Shown here piece after piece: positions 1 through 11,010 of a stretch of 64,000 nucleotides of DNA (position 1 is the stretch's first letter; each line of letters begins with the position of its first letter). The position numbers and the translations under genes are program-made. Source of the DNA: Eupeodes corollae (Eukaryota; Arthropoda; Insecta; Diptera; Syrphidae); assembly GCF_945859685.1 (NCBI RefSeq), contig NC_079147.1:188277174-188341173 (forward strand). Reading direction: 5' to 3'. Under the pieces are notes generated by a model, which was not told the origin of the DNA, did not search any database, and saw only the letters and a list, made by a program, of their open reading frames with translations.

Positions 1-530
1 CTAAGTACGTAATTTCAGCAACCATTTCTGAAAAAAAAAATTAAATAAAATACTGGGGCAACGCGGGGACTCAAATTTTTTTCCCGTTATATTTCTTAAT
101 ACATGTACTAACTAATACAAAAGTAAGTTATATCTGCAATGATCTGCAATTTTTTATAAGACTTGATACATTTTAACTTTTCATCAAAAATACTATAACA
201 ACTAAAAAACGGAATAACTAAAAATATATAACATATGCTTACTGTTTTTTATAGTAGATATAATATTTAAAGCATTAAGAAATCACAACAAAAAAAAGTC
301 ACCGATAAACGTTCAATGGCGTAACGAAATCTGCAAACGCGTGTAACTCTTTGTTTTGATAATAAGTAAAATGTTAAGAATTTATTATGGTTGGTGTTGC
401 CATACTACTAAAATATTTACAACAGTCACTAACTTAATGCGTTATTACATAGTTTCGGTATCTAGCACTCGATTTATAAGGGGTTTGGGTCAAATTATTA
501 TATGTCAGAAATTTGAATAAATTCGTTTTA
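1..530. other. AT-rich stretch, no gene seen
   Basis: No open frame, RNA gene or recognisable repeat end was found here. The sequence is AT-rich with short A and T runs and leads directly into the LINE-A reverse transcriptase fragment that starts near 535. Confidence 0.5.
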
Positions 531-534
531 GATG

Positions 535-1835
535 TCGATTCTGGACCACAGTGCATCGTTTTGGAGCAAATAAGATTATTGCACTTGATATTTTAAAGAC
601 ATTTGATAAAGTCTGGCATCTTGCTCTCTTATCGAAATTGCGTGCTTTCGGTTTTCATGAATCGCTGCTTCATTGGATTAGTAACTACCTTTCGGATCGT
701 TCAATACCAGTAGTATTGAATGGATTCAAGCCTGAAACTCATAAAATAAATGCTGGTGTGCCCCAGGGCTCCGTTTTATCTCCAACACTCTTTCTCATTT
801 TTATTAATGATCTCCTGTCTGCTAATTCTAATCCAATGCATTGTTTCGCTGACGATAGCACTTTTAGATTTTCATATTCGTTTCCAGACACACAATCCTC
901 CCCTTTGGATGCGGAACTGGAACGGCAAAATATGGTTATCTCATTAAATTCCGACCTGCACAGCATTGTACAATGGGGAATAAAAGATCGTGTGGAATTT
1001 AATGCTTCGAAAACGCAATGCAGTCCTGTATCGTTAAAGCGAGATAAACCGTCTTTGCCACTATCTATGAGTGGCACTATCATCAACGAAACGGAAAATC
1101 TTGACATCCTCGGAATGTGCATAAGCAACCACCTTTAGTGGAGCGATCATAATTTTTGTCTCCGTCTGATCTGGCTACAATCTACAAATCCTATAAACTT
1201 CCGAAACTTGAATATAACTCTCATCTCTGGACTGGTGCTCCAGTAACTTATTTAAGCTTCTTGGACAGTATTAAAAAAAGAGCTTTTAAAATTATAGGTG
1301 ACATTAACATAATCAACTCGTTTACGTCACTGGAACATTACGCAAGGTTTCGTGCCTCACCCTTTTTTACCGTAATCTTAACGGACTGTGCTCTAGTGGA
1401 ATAGCCAGTTGCATTCCTCCCCTTAAACAATTTAAACGTAATACCCACGCTTCTAGGAATGTCCATTAGTGTACCCTTGAGCCCAATTTCGGCCGTACTA
1501 TGAAGTACAGAGATTCTTTTTTAAGCCGTACAACGCTAATGTGGAACGCCTTGCCACGCTCTATCTTTCCCTGTCATTGCAATGTTCAGAAATTTAAAAT
1601 CAATGTACATCGACACCTCCTATACAACAATTCTATCTTTTCCGCTTTTAGTGAGCGTATTAATTCTCCTTGTGGGCCTGTGGTGTGTCCTCTAAGTCGA
1701 TTTAACATCGCTGGGCTTTTTTTGTGGGGTTATGTGGAGTCCTTTGTCTTCGCAGATGACCCCGATACGATTGACGCCTGTATCTTTATCTTTATAAATT
1801 TTATAAAGCTAAGTTCTTTGCCATACAATTAAATT
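535..1835 (+). mobile_element. LINE-A copy 1: broken non-LTR reverse transcriptase (jockey/CR1-like)
   Basis: This is the second half of a LINE polyprotein that would copy element RNA at the genomic target. The first open piece (551-1138) carries RT motif A (ALDILKTFDKVW), the GVPQGSVLSP motif and an intact catalytic FADD near 847-858. A second piece (1156-1404) continues into the thumb (YKSYKLPKLEYNSHLW), and 1500-1690 is the C-terminal block around KYRDSFLSRTTLMWNALP. The end of the palm and the start of the thumb are deleted near 1138-1158, and stops and frameshifts separate the pieces. The endonuclease half is missing, as is usual for 5'-truncated copies. The tail contains a foreign mariner piece at 1695-1775. 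The family recurs at 14.3, 15.3, 17.8, 38.4 and 58.2 kb. Non-LTR RT is sure; the clade is less so. Confidence 0.85.
1695..1775 (+). pseudogene. Short mariner-like transposase fragment fused in frame to LINE-A tail
   Basis: The translation reads GLFLWGYVESFVFADDPDTI, which matches the FLWGYVKS-x-VYA-x-KP-x-TIDAL block found near the C-terminus of mariner-like transposases. Other copies in this window carry it too (for example 45.85 and 47.6 kb). It is about 25 codons long, lies in frame with the LINE-A C-terminus upstream, and is followed by what looks like the LINE tail. No mariner ends are seen around it, so it is more likely filler DNA or a deletion scar than a transposition event. Confidence 0.6.
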
Positions 1836-2140
1836 ATACGCGTTTTATTTCTTCCTTAAAAGCACACGAATAATAAATCACCCTATCTTTAAACAATACA
1901 TGGGCCCTACACTTTCCAAAAGTCGATCCTATTTGAAAGTGCATTTCGTACCGCTTTTAAATTTTTCTTAAACTTTCAAATTGAAAAAAATAGTACTAAA
2001 TACATTTTCATTTCGGATAAGTTTTTTTTCGAGTCTCGAATTATTTCTTATAAGATCTTTCAAATTAAGAACCAAACAAATATTACACAAATAAAAGTAA
2101 GTTTTGTGAAAATCAGAAGTTAAAATTAACTTCAGCAAAA
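1836..2140. other. No gene seen
   Basis: AT-rich spacer between LINE fragments with homopolymer runs, including an A run near 2138-2150. Nothing else recognised. Confidence 0.5.
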
Positions 2141-2144
2141 AAAA

Positions 2145-2285
2145 AAAAACAACAATGGACCAAGATGACTCCCTTGAGGTACACCAGAATTGACTTTAAA
2201 TTGTCATAAAGGATTATTCCTGAACATCACGCCTTAATATCTATGTATCTTTCAGATATGACAAAATCCATTTATTGAAACGTTC
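2145..2285 (-). mobile_element. Jockey-like RT fragment
   Basis: The minus strand encodes NSGVPQGSHLGPLL, the RT motif that follows the fingers in jockey-type LINEs. It is preceded by a degenerate FNKWILSYLKDT segment that corresponds to the helix before it. Only about 45 codons remain and stops interrupt them. A near-identical motif occurs on the plus strand at about 27.9 kb. Confidence 0.6.
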
Positions 2286-2314
2286 GTTAAGTTCTAAATA
2301 CCTTAATTTATTAA

Positions 2315-3690
2315 GATATTTATTCCATCTTAGTCGTTGGACTTTTACGTTTACCCTTCTGGCTAAGTCTACGTCGCTGTACAGCCCGAACAGCTCGTCG
2401 TTCCATCTTCTCCTCCACTTCCCTTGGATCCATACGAAAAACTTTTCTCTCGAAACGACCCAAGGTACTTTTATCCGTTTTTACCATAGTCGATGCTTCT
2501 GCACCGTATAGCAGGACGGGGACACATAACGACACATTGGTCCTTCGAGACAAGTCTCTTCCACTCAATTGCTTTCTTAGCCCAAAGAAACAGCGGTTAG
2601 CAAGAGTTATTCTGTGTTTGATCTCAGCGCTGGTGTTGTTTTTTTTTTCGTTTACAGCGGAGCCTAGGTAGACGAAGTCCTTGAATACCTCAAAGTTACG
2701 TCTGTCGATTGTGACGTTTTGACCAAAACGTCGCGTCGGTGTTGTATGTCCTTTCTAGACGACAGCATGTACTTGGTTTTGCCCTCATTAACCGTTAAAC
2801 CCATTTTTGCCGCCTCTGCCTCAATACTCACAAAAGCCCCCCGATTATGTCAATGTTATCAGCATATGCCAGTAATTGGACAGACTTTTTAAAGATAGTG
2901 TCTCTAGCGTTGACGTGTGAGCTCTGAACTATTCTTTCAAGTACGATCTTAAAAAAATCGTATGACAACGCATCACCTTGACTTAAATCTTTGTTGCCAG
3001 GTTCTGTTAAGTTGTTTCCAACTTTAATGGAGCAGCGTAAATTCTTAATGGTCATTCTGCAGAAACGGACGAGTTTGGCAGGGATGCCAAAACTAGACAT
3101 GGCTTTGTATAGCTCGTCCCTGTAGATGCTGTCTTATGCGGCCTTGAAATCGATGAAAAGATGGTGGGTATCGATTTGGTGTTCTTGGGTTCTTTCCAGG
3201 ATCTGCTGTAATGTAAATATTTGATCGACAGTGGACTTTCTTGGCCTAAAACAACACTGATAAGGATCTATCAGGTTGTTGACGATGGGCTTTAGACGTT
3301 CACATATTACGTCAGAGAAGATTTTGTAGGCGATGTTAAGTAGACTGATTCCTCTATAGTTGGTGCAGCTTAGAGGGTCTCCTTTTTTCAGGATCGGGCA
3401 AACAATACTGAGGTTCCAACCATGTCTTACAGATAAGTTGGTGCATGCTCCTAACCAACTTATCTCCAGCTGCTTTAATGAGCTCGGCATTCAAGCCATC
3501 CGCTCCAGCGGCTTTATTAGACTTCAGCTTAGATATGGCAAACTTTACTTCGTCTAAGTCGGCAGCACGGAATTGTTGGCTTTCGTCGTCTATGTTTAAT
3601 GGTCCATCCTGCCTGACAGCGGAATTCGATTCGTCGTCGCCGTTATACAGTCTGCAGAAGTGGTCCTTCCATATTCTCAGCATTGACTAC
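2315..3690 (-). mobile_element. RTE-like LINE copy 1: degraded reverse transcriptase
   Basis: Reading leftward from 3683, the frames carry the linker before the RT (KLKSNKAAGADGLNAELIK), the fingers (KKGDPLSCTNYRGISLLNIAYKIF), motif A (THHLFIDFKAA), the SSFGIPAKLVRFCRMTI block, then the active-site loop and a thumb with LSRRTNVSLCVPVLLYGAEA (ending near 2500). The active site reads AYADN, so the second aspartate of YADD has become Asn. Frame changes separate 3683-3354, 3490-3134, 3100-2828 and 2568-2320. The closest relatives in the window are at 22.7-23.5 and 55.7-57.3 kb. Assignment to the RTE clade rests on the gene order and the KDF-x-YLG to EIKRRI thumb pattern seen in the better copies. 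Non-LTR RT is sure, the clade moderately so. Confidence 0.82.
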
Positions 3691-3699
3691 TGTTTATAC

Positions 3700-5125
3700 T
3701 AATCGTTATTTTGGGTGCTTTCCTTTTGATAAAAATAAGTTAATCTTATGTCACGGGCGTTTATTTACTATACAGACATTTGTGATAATCTGAGGCTTAC
3801 TAGAAAAGGATCCGGCTAGAATCTTTTATAAGAAATGTTACAGATAAACCAAAGTATTTGTTCATTTTATAAAATACACTTTGACAGATGATGACGATAC
3901 TACCTGTCAGGTAAGAAATAACTCACCCTCTCTAAGGCATACACTTATTTTTCATTTATTTGAAATTAATTGAATTGCTTTTCAATATCCTTGAAAGTAA
4001 AATAAAATGATACACTACTCACTCTCTGATGGATTTTGATTGATTACCTGTTAATTGATTTACTTTCTATACCTAACAATCTTTCTTTTTTGGTCATCTT
4101 TTTAAAATAAAATTTGTTGCTTTCAAATTCATATTTTATCGGATGTCAAATTGTATTTCTGTCGGTACAACTAAAATTTAAACAACAAAGTGTCAATAAA
4201 TCGATAAAAGAAATCTCTTAAAAAGATTGATAAAGTTGTAAGTAATCAAGAGACACATGAAGAAAATATTTATTGGTGTAGGGTTGAGCTATTTTTATAT
4301 TTATTTCCATAAAGTTTTCATGTATATTTTTGCTTTTCAAAATAACCGCCCACACATTTATGAGTTGAGAAAAGGCCACAAGGTTTCTATATGTATATCT
4401 CTTCCTCTTCCGAAGTTTTGTTGAAATCAATATTCCTACTTTACCCTATGAAATATAGATTTATGACATTTTTGACATTGGCTTTCGTTGCCAAGAGAAA
4501 GTTAAGACAACATTTTGTTTTATTTTTGTGTTTTTTTTTACATGAAATATAAATAAACACAAAAAGGTGTGGTATGGACTTAAAAGTGATTTAATATCCC
4601 CAAACGAACATAAAATGAGCCATCCCAAAAAAATCTTTCAACAGCTATTTATTTGACAGATAATGACCATTAGTCGGTGTGTACAAAATGTTTGGCAACC
4701 AGATGTCATAATGTAAATTAGCTTTTATTTTGAAAAACTGAAACGAAACACAAAATGACACAGCGACTTCTACATCAACTTTGACAATCACTTCACACTT
4801 TTAAGAGCCGCTGGTTTTAAATTGCACTTTAGGCAACTTAAGGCAGGTTAAGATTTCAGGAAAGAAATACGAATTTTTTCATCAGAATACAATACACAAC
4901 TTATGATCGACTTGTAACCTGTGTAAGATTTTGTTTATAGATAATAATGATGTTGGTACTTTTTACAAGTAAACTTCTAAGTTTGAAATTATTGACATCT
5001 TGAAAATTAACTTGGCGACAGTGACACTTTTTAATTTTAGCTGTGTGGAACTTAGCGCCATCCTGTTGAAACTATATATCTTCGATGTGCATATCATCTA
5101 ATTTCATAAGGCCATAAGAAGTTGA
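3700..5125. other. No gene seen
   Basis: AT-rich sequence with only short chance frames. It holds several 'tttgaca'/'tgtcaaa' words typical of insect non-coding DNA. No repeat ends were recognised. Confidence 0.45.
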
Positions 5126-5129
5126 TGAT

Positions 5130-5420
5130 CATCGAATTATAGCGATCGCTCATCAGTAAATTTGTTTAAATGCATTGGCACCTCGTGAAACTCGTTTAAT
5201 TGGGTGTCGTCAAAGATGCGGCAATTTAGCTGATTCACGAACCCATTCATCTAAAAATTAAACTCATCACTTAAAGATGATATTTCCCTAAAAATTGAGA
5301 TCAACCGATACCGATGTTACCATTTTTTCGTGTTTCTATGAAAAAATGTCTTTAGTAACTGATCAAAAGAAGATATTTTGACAGAAAGTAAAAGAAACAA
5401 TATGGCCGCCACGAGCTGTC
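5130..5420 (-). pseudogene. Mariner-like transposase remnant (N-terminal half)
   Basis: The minus strand at about 5285-5165 reads SLSDEFNF, a stop, MNGFVNQLNCRIFDDTQLNE, then FHEVPMHLNKFTDE. This matches the segment around the first catalytic Asp of mariner-like DDE/D transposases (SDEAHF-x-LNGFVNKQNCR in the family). The second and third catalytic blocks are absent. The 5' flank near 5400-5415 contains 'atggccgccacgagctgtca', a word also found beside the related copies at 48.4, 52.5 and 58.7 kb. That supports one family with a conserved 5' end. Confidence 0.68.
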
Positions 5421-6274
5421 AAAACTAACTGGTTGCTATTGGAAAATTCATATATTTCACATGACTTTTTAAATCGAAGTGTGGCTTTTAGAGTTGCTGT
5501 GTCAGTTTGTTACTCAAATCCAAATTTCTCCATGTGAACGGAACATAATTGCCTATTTAAAATTTGTTTTTTAGTAAGACATATTCAAACAGTTTTTAGT
5601 TACAATCAGTTTCGGTTTTCTTCGACTTAAGATATGTCTAAGCTAGTTCAATAATTGTTTAAATTTTGTGTAATTTAAATTCATAGTATAACGGTTTCTT
5701 AATCTAGAAATATATTGCTCTAATTTTAGTTGCTTGCTCCCAACAACTATAGCTGCTCTGCTCATTACTGGCTGATAATAAATTACAGACTAGGACTTAA
5801 ACTAAGCTTACAACTAAATAAAACTGAACCATAATCGATTAAGGTACAGGCAAAAACTCCAGAATAATCTTCTGACTACCCCGAGTTCAGCAGTTGACTT
5901 AGCCTTGACACACTTCCGGTTAAAAATAAGACTACTCTCATTGCTATCTATTACATTATTATAGACGACTCTAACAATTAAAATTTAAGGAGATGCCTTT
6001 TCATAGAACGGAATTCGGACCGAATTTGTATCTGGTCTTAAAAGAGTGATTGACCCTTTGTTGAGACAATTGAACGGTGAAAGTAAAAGTTTTCATTAAC
6101 ACTGTCAGTGGTGTTCGATTCTATTAAGGATCCTATTAGTGGTTTGAATGAGAGATTGTGCGCTCTATCTTTTTCAAAAAAGGTCACTTTGGTACTGTAT
6201 GATGGGTGTTACTTGTGTTGAATAGTGATTGTTTTGTTGGAAAAACAATTTTTATTTGGTTTTTTAAAAAGTCC
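5421..6274. other. No gene seen
   Basis: AT-rich non-coding stretch. The last part (about 6050-6270) may be the 3' untranslated tail of the minus-strand LINE that follows, but no diagnostic sequence was seen. Confidence 0.4.
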
Positions 6275-8085
6275 GCAGCATCGTCGCAGGATCTGTCGTT
6301 CAAATTTCTCTAATTCTTTGGCAACTGTTGGTGATATGGTAAACCAAGTGCAGAATCCGTACGTGAGAACGGGTCTTATTAATATTCATTAGAATTTAGG
6401 TGTTCTTTTGAAGGAATTTCGAGTTAAATAGTATTTTCAATGAACCAGCTGCCATTTTTGCCTTTTTTATAATCATCTTACCATGTTTATTAAAGAGGAA
6501 TCGGTTTTGAAAATTGACGCCAAGATACTTTGTTTCTGGAAGTAACTGTATTTCAAAATTATTTATTGTAAGGTTAAGGGATGTACTCTCTTTAAGTGCA
6601 AGTCAATCCACATTTTCTAGGGTTAATTTTTAGTCTCCATTTCTCAAAATAATTAATTTTCCACAAGTGGTAGTCTTTTCTTTATTTTGTTAAAGGCTAA
6701 GGTTGGTCGAACATCACTTGCGAATACACTCAATTGTATCATCAGCATAGTGAATAGAACCCGGTTCATCCGATGTGGGATATGAAAGAGGGAAATCAGG
6801 GAAAAAGTTGGCCTAAAAAATTGTGCCTAAAATAGACCCTTGAGCAACGCCTGTATTAACGGGAAAAAAGAGGTGTGTTCAGAACCTATATATATTGCAG
6901 AAGTTCTGTTATTGAAAAAGTTTAGTATCAACTTAATGAGCCAATTCGGAAAATTCAGTTGGATGATGTAGCGTTTACATTATCAATATCCATAGTGTAA
7001 ACCCACTAAGGTTAGCTCAATAACTTATTTTAAAAAGATATTTTTATTTTTAACTGTACAAAAAACCAAATGACATTTTTTGATTCGAAGTGTACCAAAA
7101 CCCATCGCTGCCCGCCATAGTTTTTCCTTATTTCATTTTGTTTGTGACACGATTGCGAGACAGACGTCTCAGATAAAATTAAGATTTTAAAATTAGATAA
7201 AAGTTATTCCAATATAAATGTAGGTATGTGTCTTACTACAAAGAGCACAGATGAATTTAAAAATTAGACCAAAGTGCCAAAGCGAATCGAATGCTTTTTA
7301 AAGGTTTATTTCCAAACACACTGTCCACGTTTTATTCCTAAGATTGTAAACTACTTTATCTTGGAAAAGAAGCAATGCATGTTTAGTGGAGTTGCCTTTT
7401 TTAAAACCAAATTGGTTTTGAAATTAGCCAGCACCCGTTCAAAAAGCTTACCGATGTTTGAGGGAATCGAGATTGATCGAAAGCTGTTAACCTCTCGACT
7501 TGCCTTTTTCTTTGAAAATGGTAAGATCTTTGCCTGTTTCCATGATGTCAGAAAGTAACCATTATTAATGCACTGGTAGTACCCGTGGCATTATGGTTAT
7601 TGCATTGAACTGTTATGCCAGAGGTCTTGGGTTCGATCCCCGCCTGTGCCATCTAAAGCCTTTTCACGGGTACTGCCTCTTGCGAGGAATTGACAAATTC
7701 TCCAAGAGTAAATCTTGTCATGAAAAAGTGCTTTTTCTTTCTCGGATTCGTCATATAAACTGTAGGTTCCCTCCATTCCTGACAACATTACTCGTACACA
7801 GGAATGGTTGAGAGTTGTAAGTCACTAGGCCCTAGTTCTCAACAGACTGTTGCGCCACCCAATTTATTTTATAAAAGTCCTTAAATGCACTTAATTTGGA
7901 CTGTGATGGGGAATATCTATCCCGAAAAATTTGCCACTCGTGACTCTATGAATTTCTTTAAAAGCATAAGGTGAAGGCTTAATTTTACTCACTCTGGATT
8001 TAAAAGAATTATTAAGATCGAGGTTTAAATTTTACTTATGCACTGAATTTTTGTCTGGAGTTCACAATATTCAATATTCACTCTG
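6275..8085 (-). mobile_element. Jockey-like LINE remnant, split by a SINE
   Basis: From right to left, the minus strand has a weak pre-RT segment (about 8085-7892), then the RT start (GYFLTSWKQAKILPFSKK, near 7560-7500) followed by VNSFRSISIPSNIGKLFERV. After a gap it has LNFPNWLIKLILNFFNNRTS, GVAQGSILGTIF and an intact YADD (IHYADDTI, near 6745). The thumb follows, with KYLGVNFQNRFLFNKHGKM. Several frameshifts and stops mark it as dead. The SINE at 7575-7883 sits between codons of the RT start, flanked by an 8-bp duplication. Skipping it restores one reading frame across the junction, so the SINE is younger. The pre-RT segment right of the SINE is the least certain part. Confidence 0.72.
7567..7891 (+). 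mobile_element. tRNA-derived SINE, full-length, with target-site duplication
   Basis: A short pol III-type element that would rely on a LINE for reverse transcription. The head has an A-box-like 'tggcattatggttattgcat' and a B box 'ggttcgatcccc' at about 7630-7642, as in a tRNA gene. A family-specific body follows ('gggtactgcctcttgcgagg', 'tctcaacagactgttgcgcc'). The direct repeat 'aatgcact' at 7567-7574 and 7884-7891 flanks the body at 7575-7883. The same body recurs at 29.5, 30.9 (minus), 50.1, 55.3 kb and as a tail piece at 28.3 kb. It is not a tRNA gene: there is no acceptor stem partner and it is repeated. Confidence 0.88.
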
Positions 8086-8089
8086 TTGG

Positions 8090-9240
8090 GATAACGATAA
8101 TAAAGTCTTTTGATTTTTCTAAGCCATAATTATCGTATATCAATAAGTTTCCTTATAAGTTCTGAAATACATTTTAATTTATGGTTGTTCGTGCTTATTA
8201 GTTAAGAGAACCCTTCAACACTTGACATAATTGTTGCATTGTTTTTTTTTTTTTTGTTTAATGGCCTGTAATATTTGACAGTCTGTTGCCACTAGGTAGG
8301 AAGGAATTTTAGGTGATGAGAGATTTAACATCACGTCAATCTGATTTAACTATGAAATCAACCATTTAGAGGGAGTGTTTCTGTTAAACCTTTTTTTGAA
8401 ACATTCCATCCCTTTGACGTCTAATAAGTCGTCTTAAAAAATGTAGAACGTGAACTGTGACTTAGATGTAGGGCAATAAAAAAAACGGTTATAATGTGAG
8501 CCTTAAATACTCTAAAAATTGAATTAAAAAAAAAACAAACATTTAAAGCTTTAAATACTTTTGAAACCATATTTAAAACGTAATTTAAATTCAGCAGGTG
8601 AAACAATAGAAAATAAAAACAAAGAAGAATAAAACAAACCATATTTTATTTTTAAGAAACTCGGTTGTGTCGGTATAAACAAACTGCTGGCTTTTGTGTG
8701 GTTTTTGTATCTGTTTGTAACTTTATTTGTTTATATTTCCAAGAAATTCAAAATCATACCTATAGCCACCTTTATCACACAATGAACAAATACAATTTTT
8801 CAAAAACTTTATATATTTTTGGTAGACAAACAAATAAAAACCTACATATCTACAAACTTACTCCATTGTATCTAGAGAATTATTTTTAAAATATATTTTT
8901 TTAAATGCAAATACAAATTCTATTCTATAATAATAATTGTCTCTATCATACCCAAAAATAATATTTTATTGTCTTCCAAACACAATTTGCAAAATTTTCC
9001 AAGGTGAATTTAGCTTAAAAAAAATAATACAATTTTGTTTTAGGAACTTAATTACGCTTTAAGTATCTTTGAATTGAGTCATTCCAGCAATAATGATAGA
9101 AATTATTTTGTTTATTATTTTGAATATATATTGAGATATTAACAGGGTTGCCATTATGATAGAATTAACTGTCATAGCTCTATAGTCATTAAACTAAAAC
9201 TAACGGATGCTCTTTGTTTTTCTGGAAATAAACTTTAGGT
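8090..9240. other. No gene seen
   Basis: AT-rich sequence with a T run near 8240 and only short chance frames. Nothing recognised. Confidence 0.45.
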
Positions 9241-9244
9241 TACG

Positions 9245-11010
9245 ATAGGTTAGGTTGGAGTGGCTGTCCAGATGTCATTGACGCACGTAGACCTCAAGGG
9301 TCCATTGTGATACCACTAATGAGGTTACTCATGGGAGAGTAATGAATTTAAACAATCCATTTTGTACTTTTAATAAAGTTAGAGAGACGTTTTGTGTCAA
9401 TCGTTGCCAGTTCACTGGTGTTATCGAAGAAGGGATTACCGAGAAAGTAATTCCTTCTAATGGAGAGTGCTGGGCATGTACATAGAAGGTGTTAGACTGT
9501 TTCCTCTTCCTCCCCGTCCATGCAGCTTCTACAGAAGTCATTTATGTAGACCCCTAGCCTCAGAGCATGTCTTCCTATGCGGCAGTGTCCCGTTATTACT
9601 CCAATTGTAGAGCTTATACTTTGTCTGCTCAGTGATAACAAGCTTTTTGACCGTTTTAAGTCAATACTTGGCCATATTTGCTTGGTTGCTAGGCAGGTGG
9701 TACTTTGTGACCATCTAGCATTTGTTGTTTCTAGAGCATATTGCTTGAGAAGATATTTGCATGGAGCAAGTGTTGTTCCTACGATATGTTTTTGTCTAAC
9801 ATAAGGCAGAAGTGTTCCGTTTTTGGCGAGCTCATCGGCTTTGCAATTTCCCGGAATGTCTCTGTGGCCCGGCACCCAAATGAGGTGAATGTTAAACTGT
9901 TCCGTCATCTCATTCAGAGATGATTGACAATCGTGGACTATTTGAAAGTTTGTGGAGACAGACGCGAGAGATTTAAGAGCGGCTTGGCTGTCTGAGAAGA
10001 TTCGTATATCCTTACAAGATATAACGTTTTCTTTGAGCCAGGATAGTGCTTCTTTAATCGCCATTACTTCGGCCTAGAATACAATACATTGATTGGGAAG
10101 TCTATAGGATAGACTGAGATTCAGTTGTTCTGAAAAGATACCACTTCCAACTCCGTGATCGGTCTTTGAACCGTCAGTATAGAAGTGTACCGCATCGTCT
10201 TCCAGGGGTCTCTCTTCTTCCCAGGAAGATCTTGAAGGGATGGACACATGGAATCTTTTACCAAATACCATTTTTGAGGTGGTATAGTCTAAGCGATCTG
10301 GGATAGATCTGAAATTGTCTAGAATAGTAGTATGTCCAGTATTGTTACTGGTCCATTGAGAGGTGGCTCTAAGCCTTACACATAAGTTGGCAGCCACCTT
10401 TTAAGAGAAGATGTCAAGTGGTGTTAGGTTTAAAAGCCCTTCCAGTGCTGCGGTTGGTGTTGAGCGAAGTGCTCCTGTGATGCACATACCTGCTGACCTC
10501 TGGACTTTGATGAGCTTATTTAGATTTACCATCTTGTCCAGTGCGGTCCACCATACGACGGCTCCATAAATGAGTATCGGCCTGATTACCGAAGTGTATA
10601 GACAGTGGGTTATTTTTGGGGAGAAGCCCCATTTTGATCCTATGGCCTTTTTACAAGTAAAAAGCGCTACAGGAGCCTTTTTGACTCTTTCATCAATATT
10701 TGCCTTCCAATTTAGTTTTATGTCTAAAATGAGACCCAAATATTTAGCTTGATCGGAAAAGCTTAATGGTATTCCTCTAATCTTGGGTGGGCTAATCTGA
10801 GGAATTTTATATCTTCTCGAAAAGAGTATTAATTCTGTTTTGTGTGGGTTGACGTCCAATCCACATTGCTTAGCCCATTTAGTTAGCCTGTTTAGGGCAT
10901 TTTGTAGGAGTTCCGAGAGAACTTGGGGGTGCTTCCCAGATACGGATATCGCAACGTCGTCAGCATAGGCAATCACCTTAAAACCCTCAGCTCCCAATGC
11001 TGTAAGTATG
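9245..11010 (-). mobile_element. RNase H-bearing LINE copy 1 (LOA/I-type), 5'-truncated, nearly intact frame
   Basis: The minus strand keeps one frame from about 11000 to 9350 with only three stops (near 10401, 10074 and 9492). It starts inside the RT at the active site (VIAYADDVAI, YADD intact) and continues through the thumb (AKYLGLILDIKLNWKANIDE; PILIYGAVVWWTAL). An RNase H domain follows with its acidic set visible: FYTDGSK, IKEALSWLK, IFSDSQAALKSL and GNCKADELA. It ends with a CCHC-type knuckle (CRSC, then QHLLCTC across the third stop). The stops at 10074 and 9492 each look like one C-to-T change of a Gln codon. The 3' end on the minus strand is AACCTAACCTA-like (9248-9260). RNase H LINEs include the I, LOA and R1 groups; LOA is my best guess. 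A second copy is at 51.4-52.3 kb. Confidence 0.87.

Noticed and set aside
7600..7650. tRNA gene
   Set aside because: A and B boxes are present, but there is no acceptor stem pairing or tRNA-like 3' end, and the unit is repeated with a 250-bp body: a SINE.
7597..7811. Open frames on both strands over the SINE
   Set aside because: They overlap each other and the repeated SINE body; the same frames recur broken in the other SINE copies, so they are not genes.
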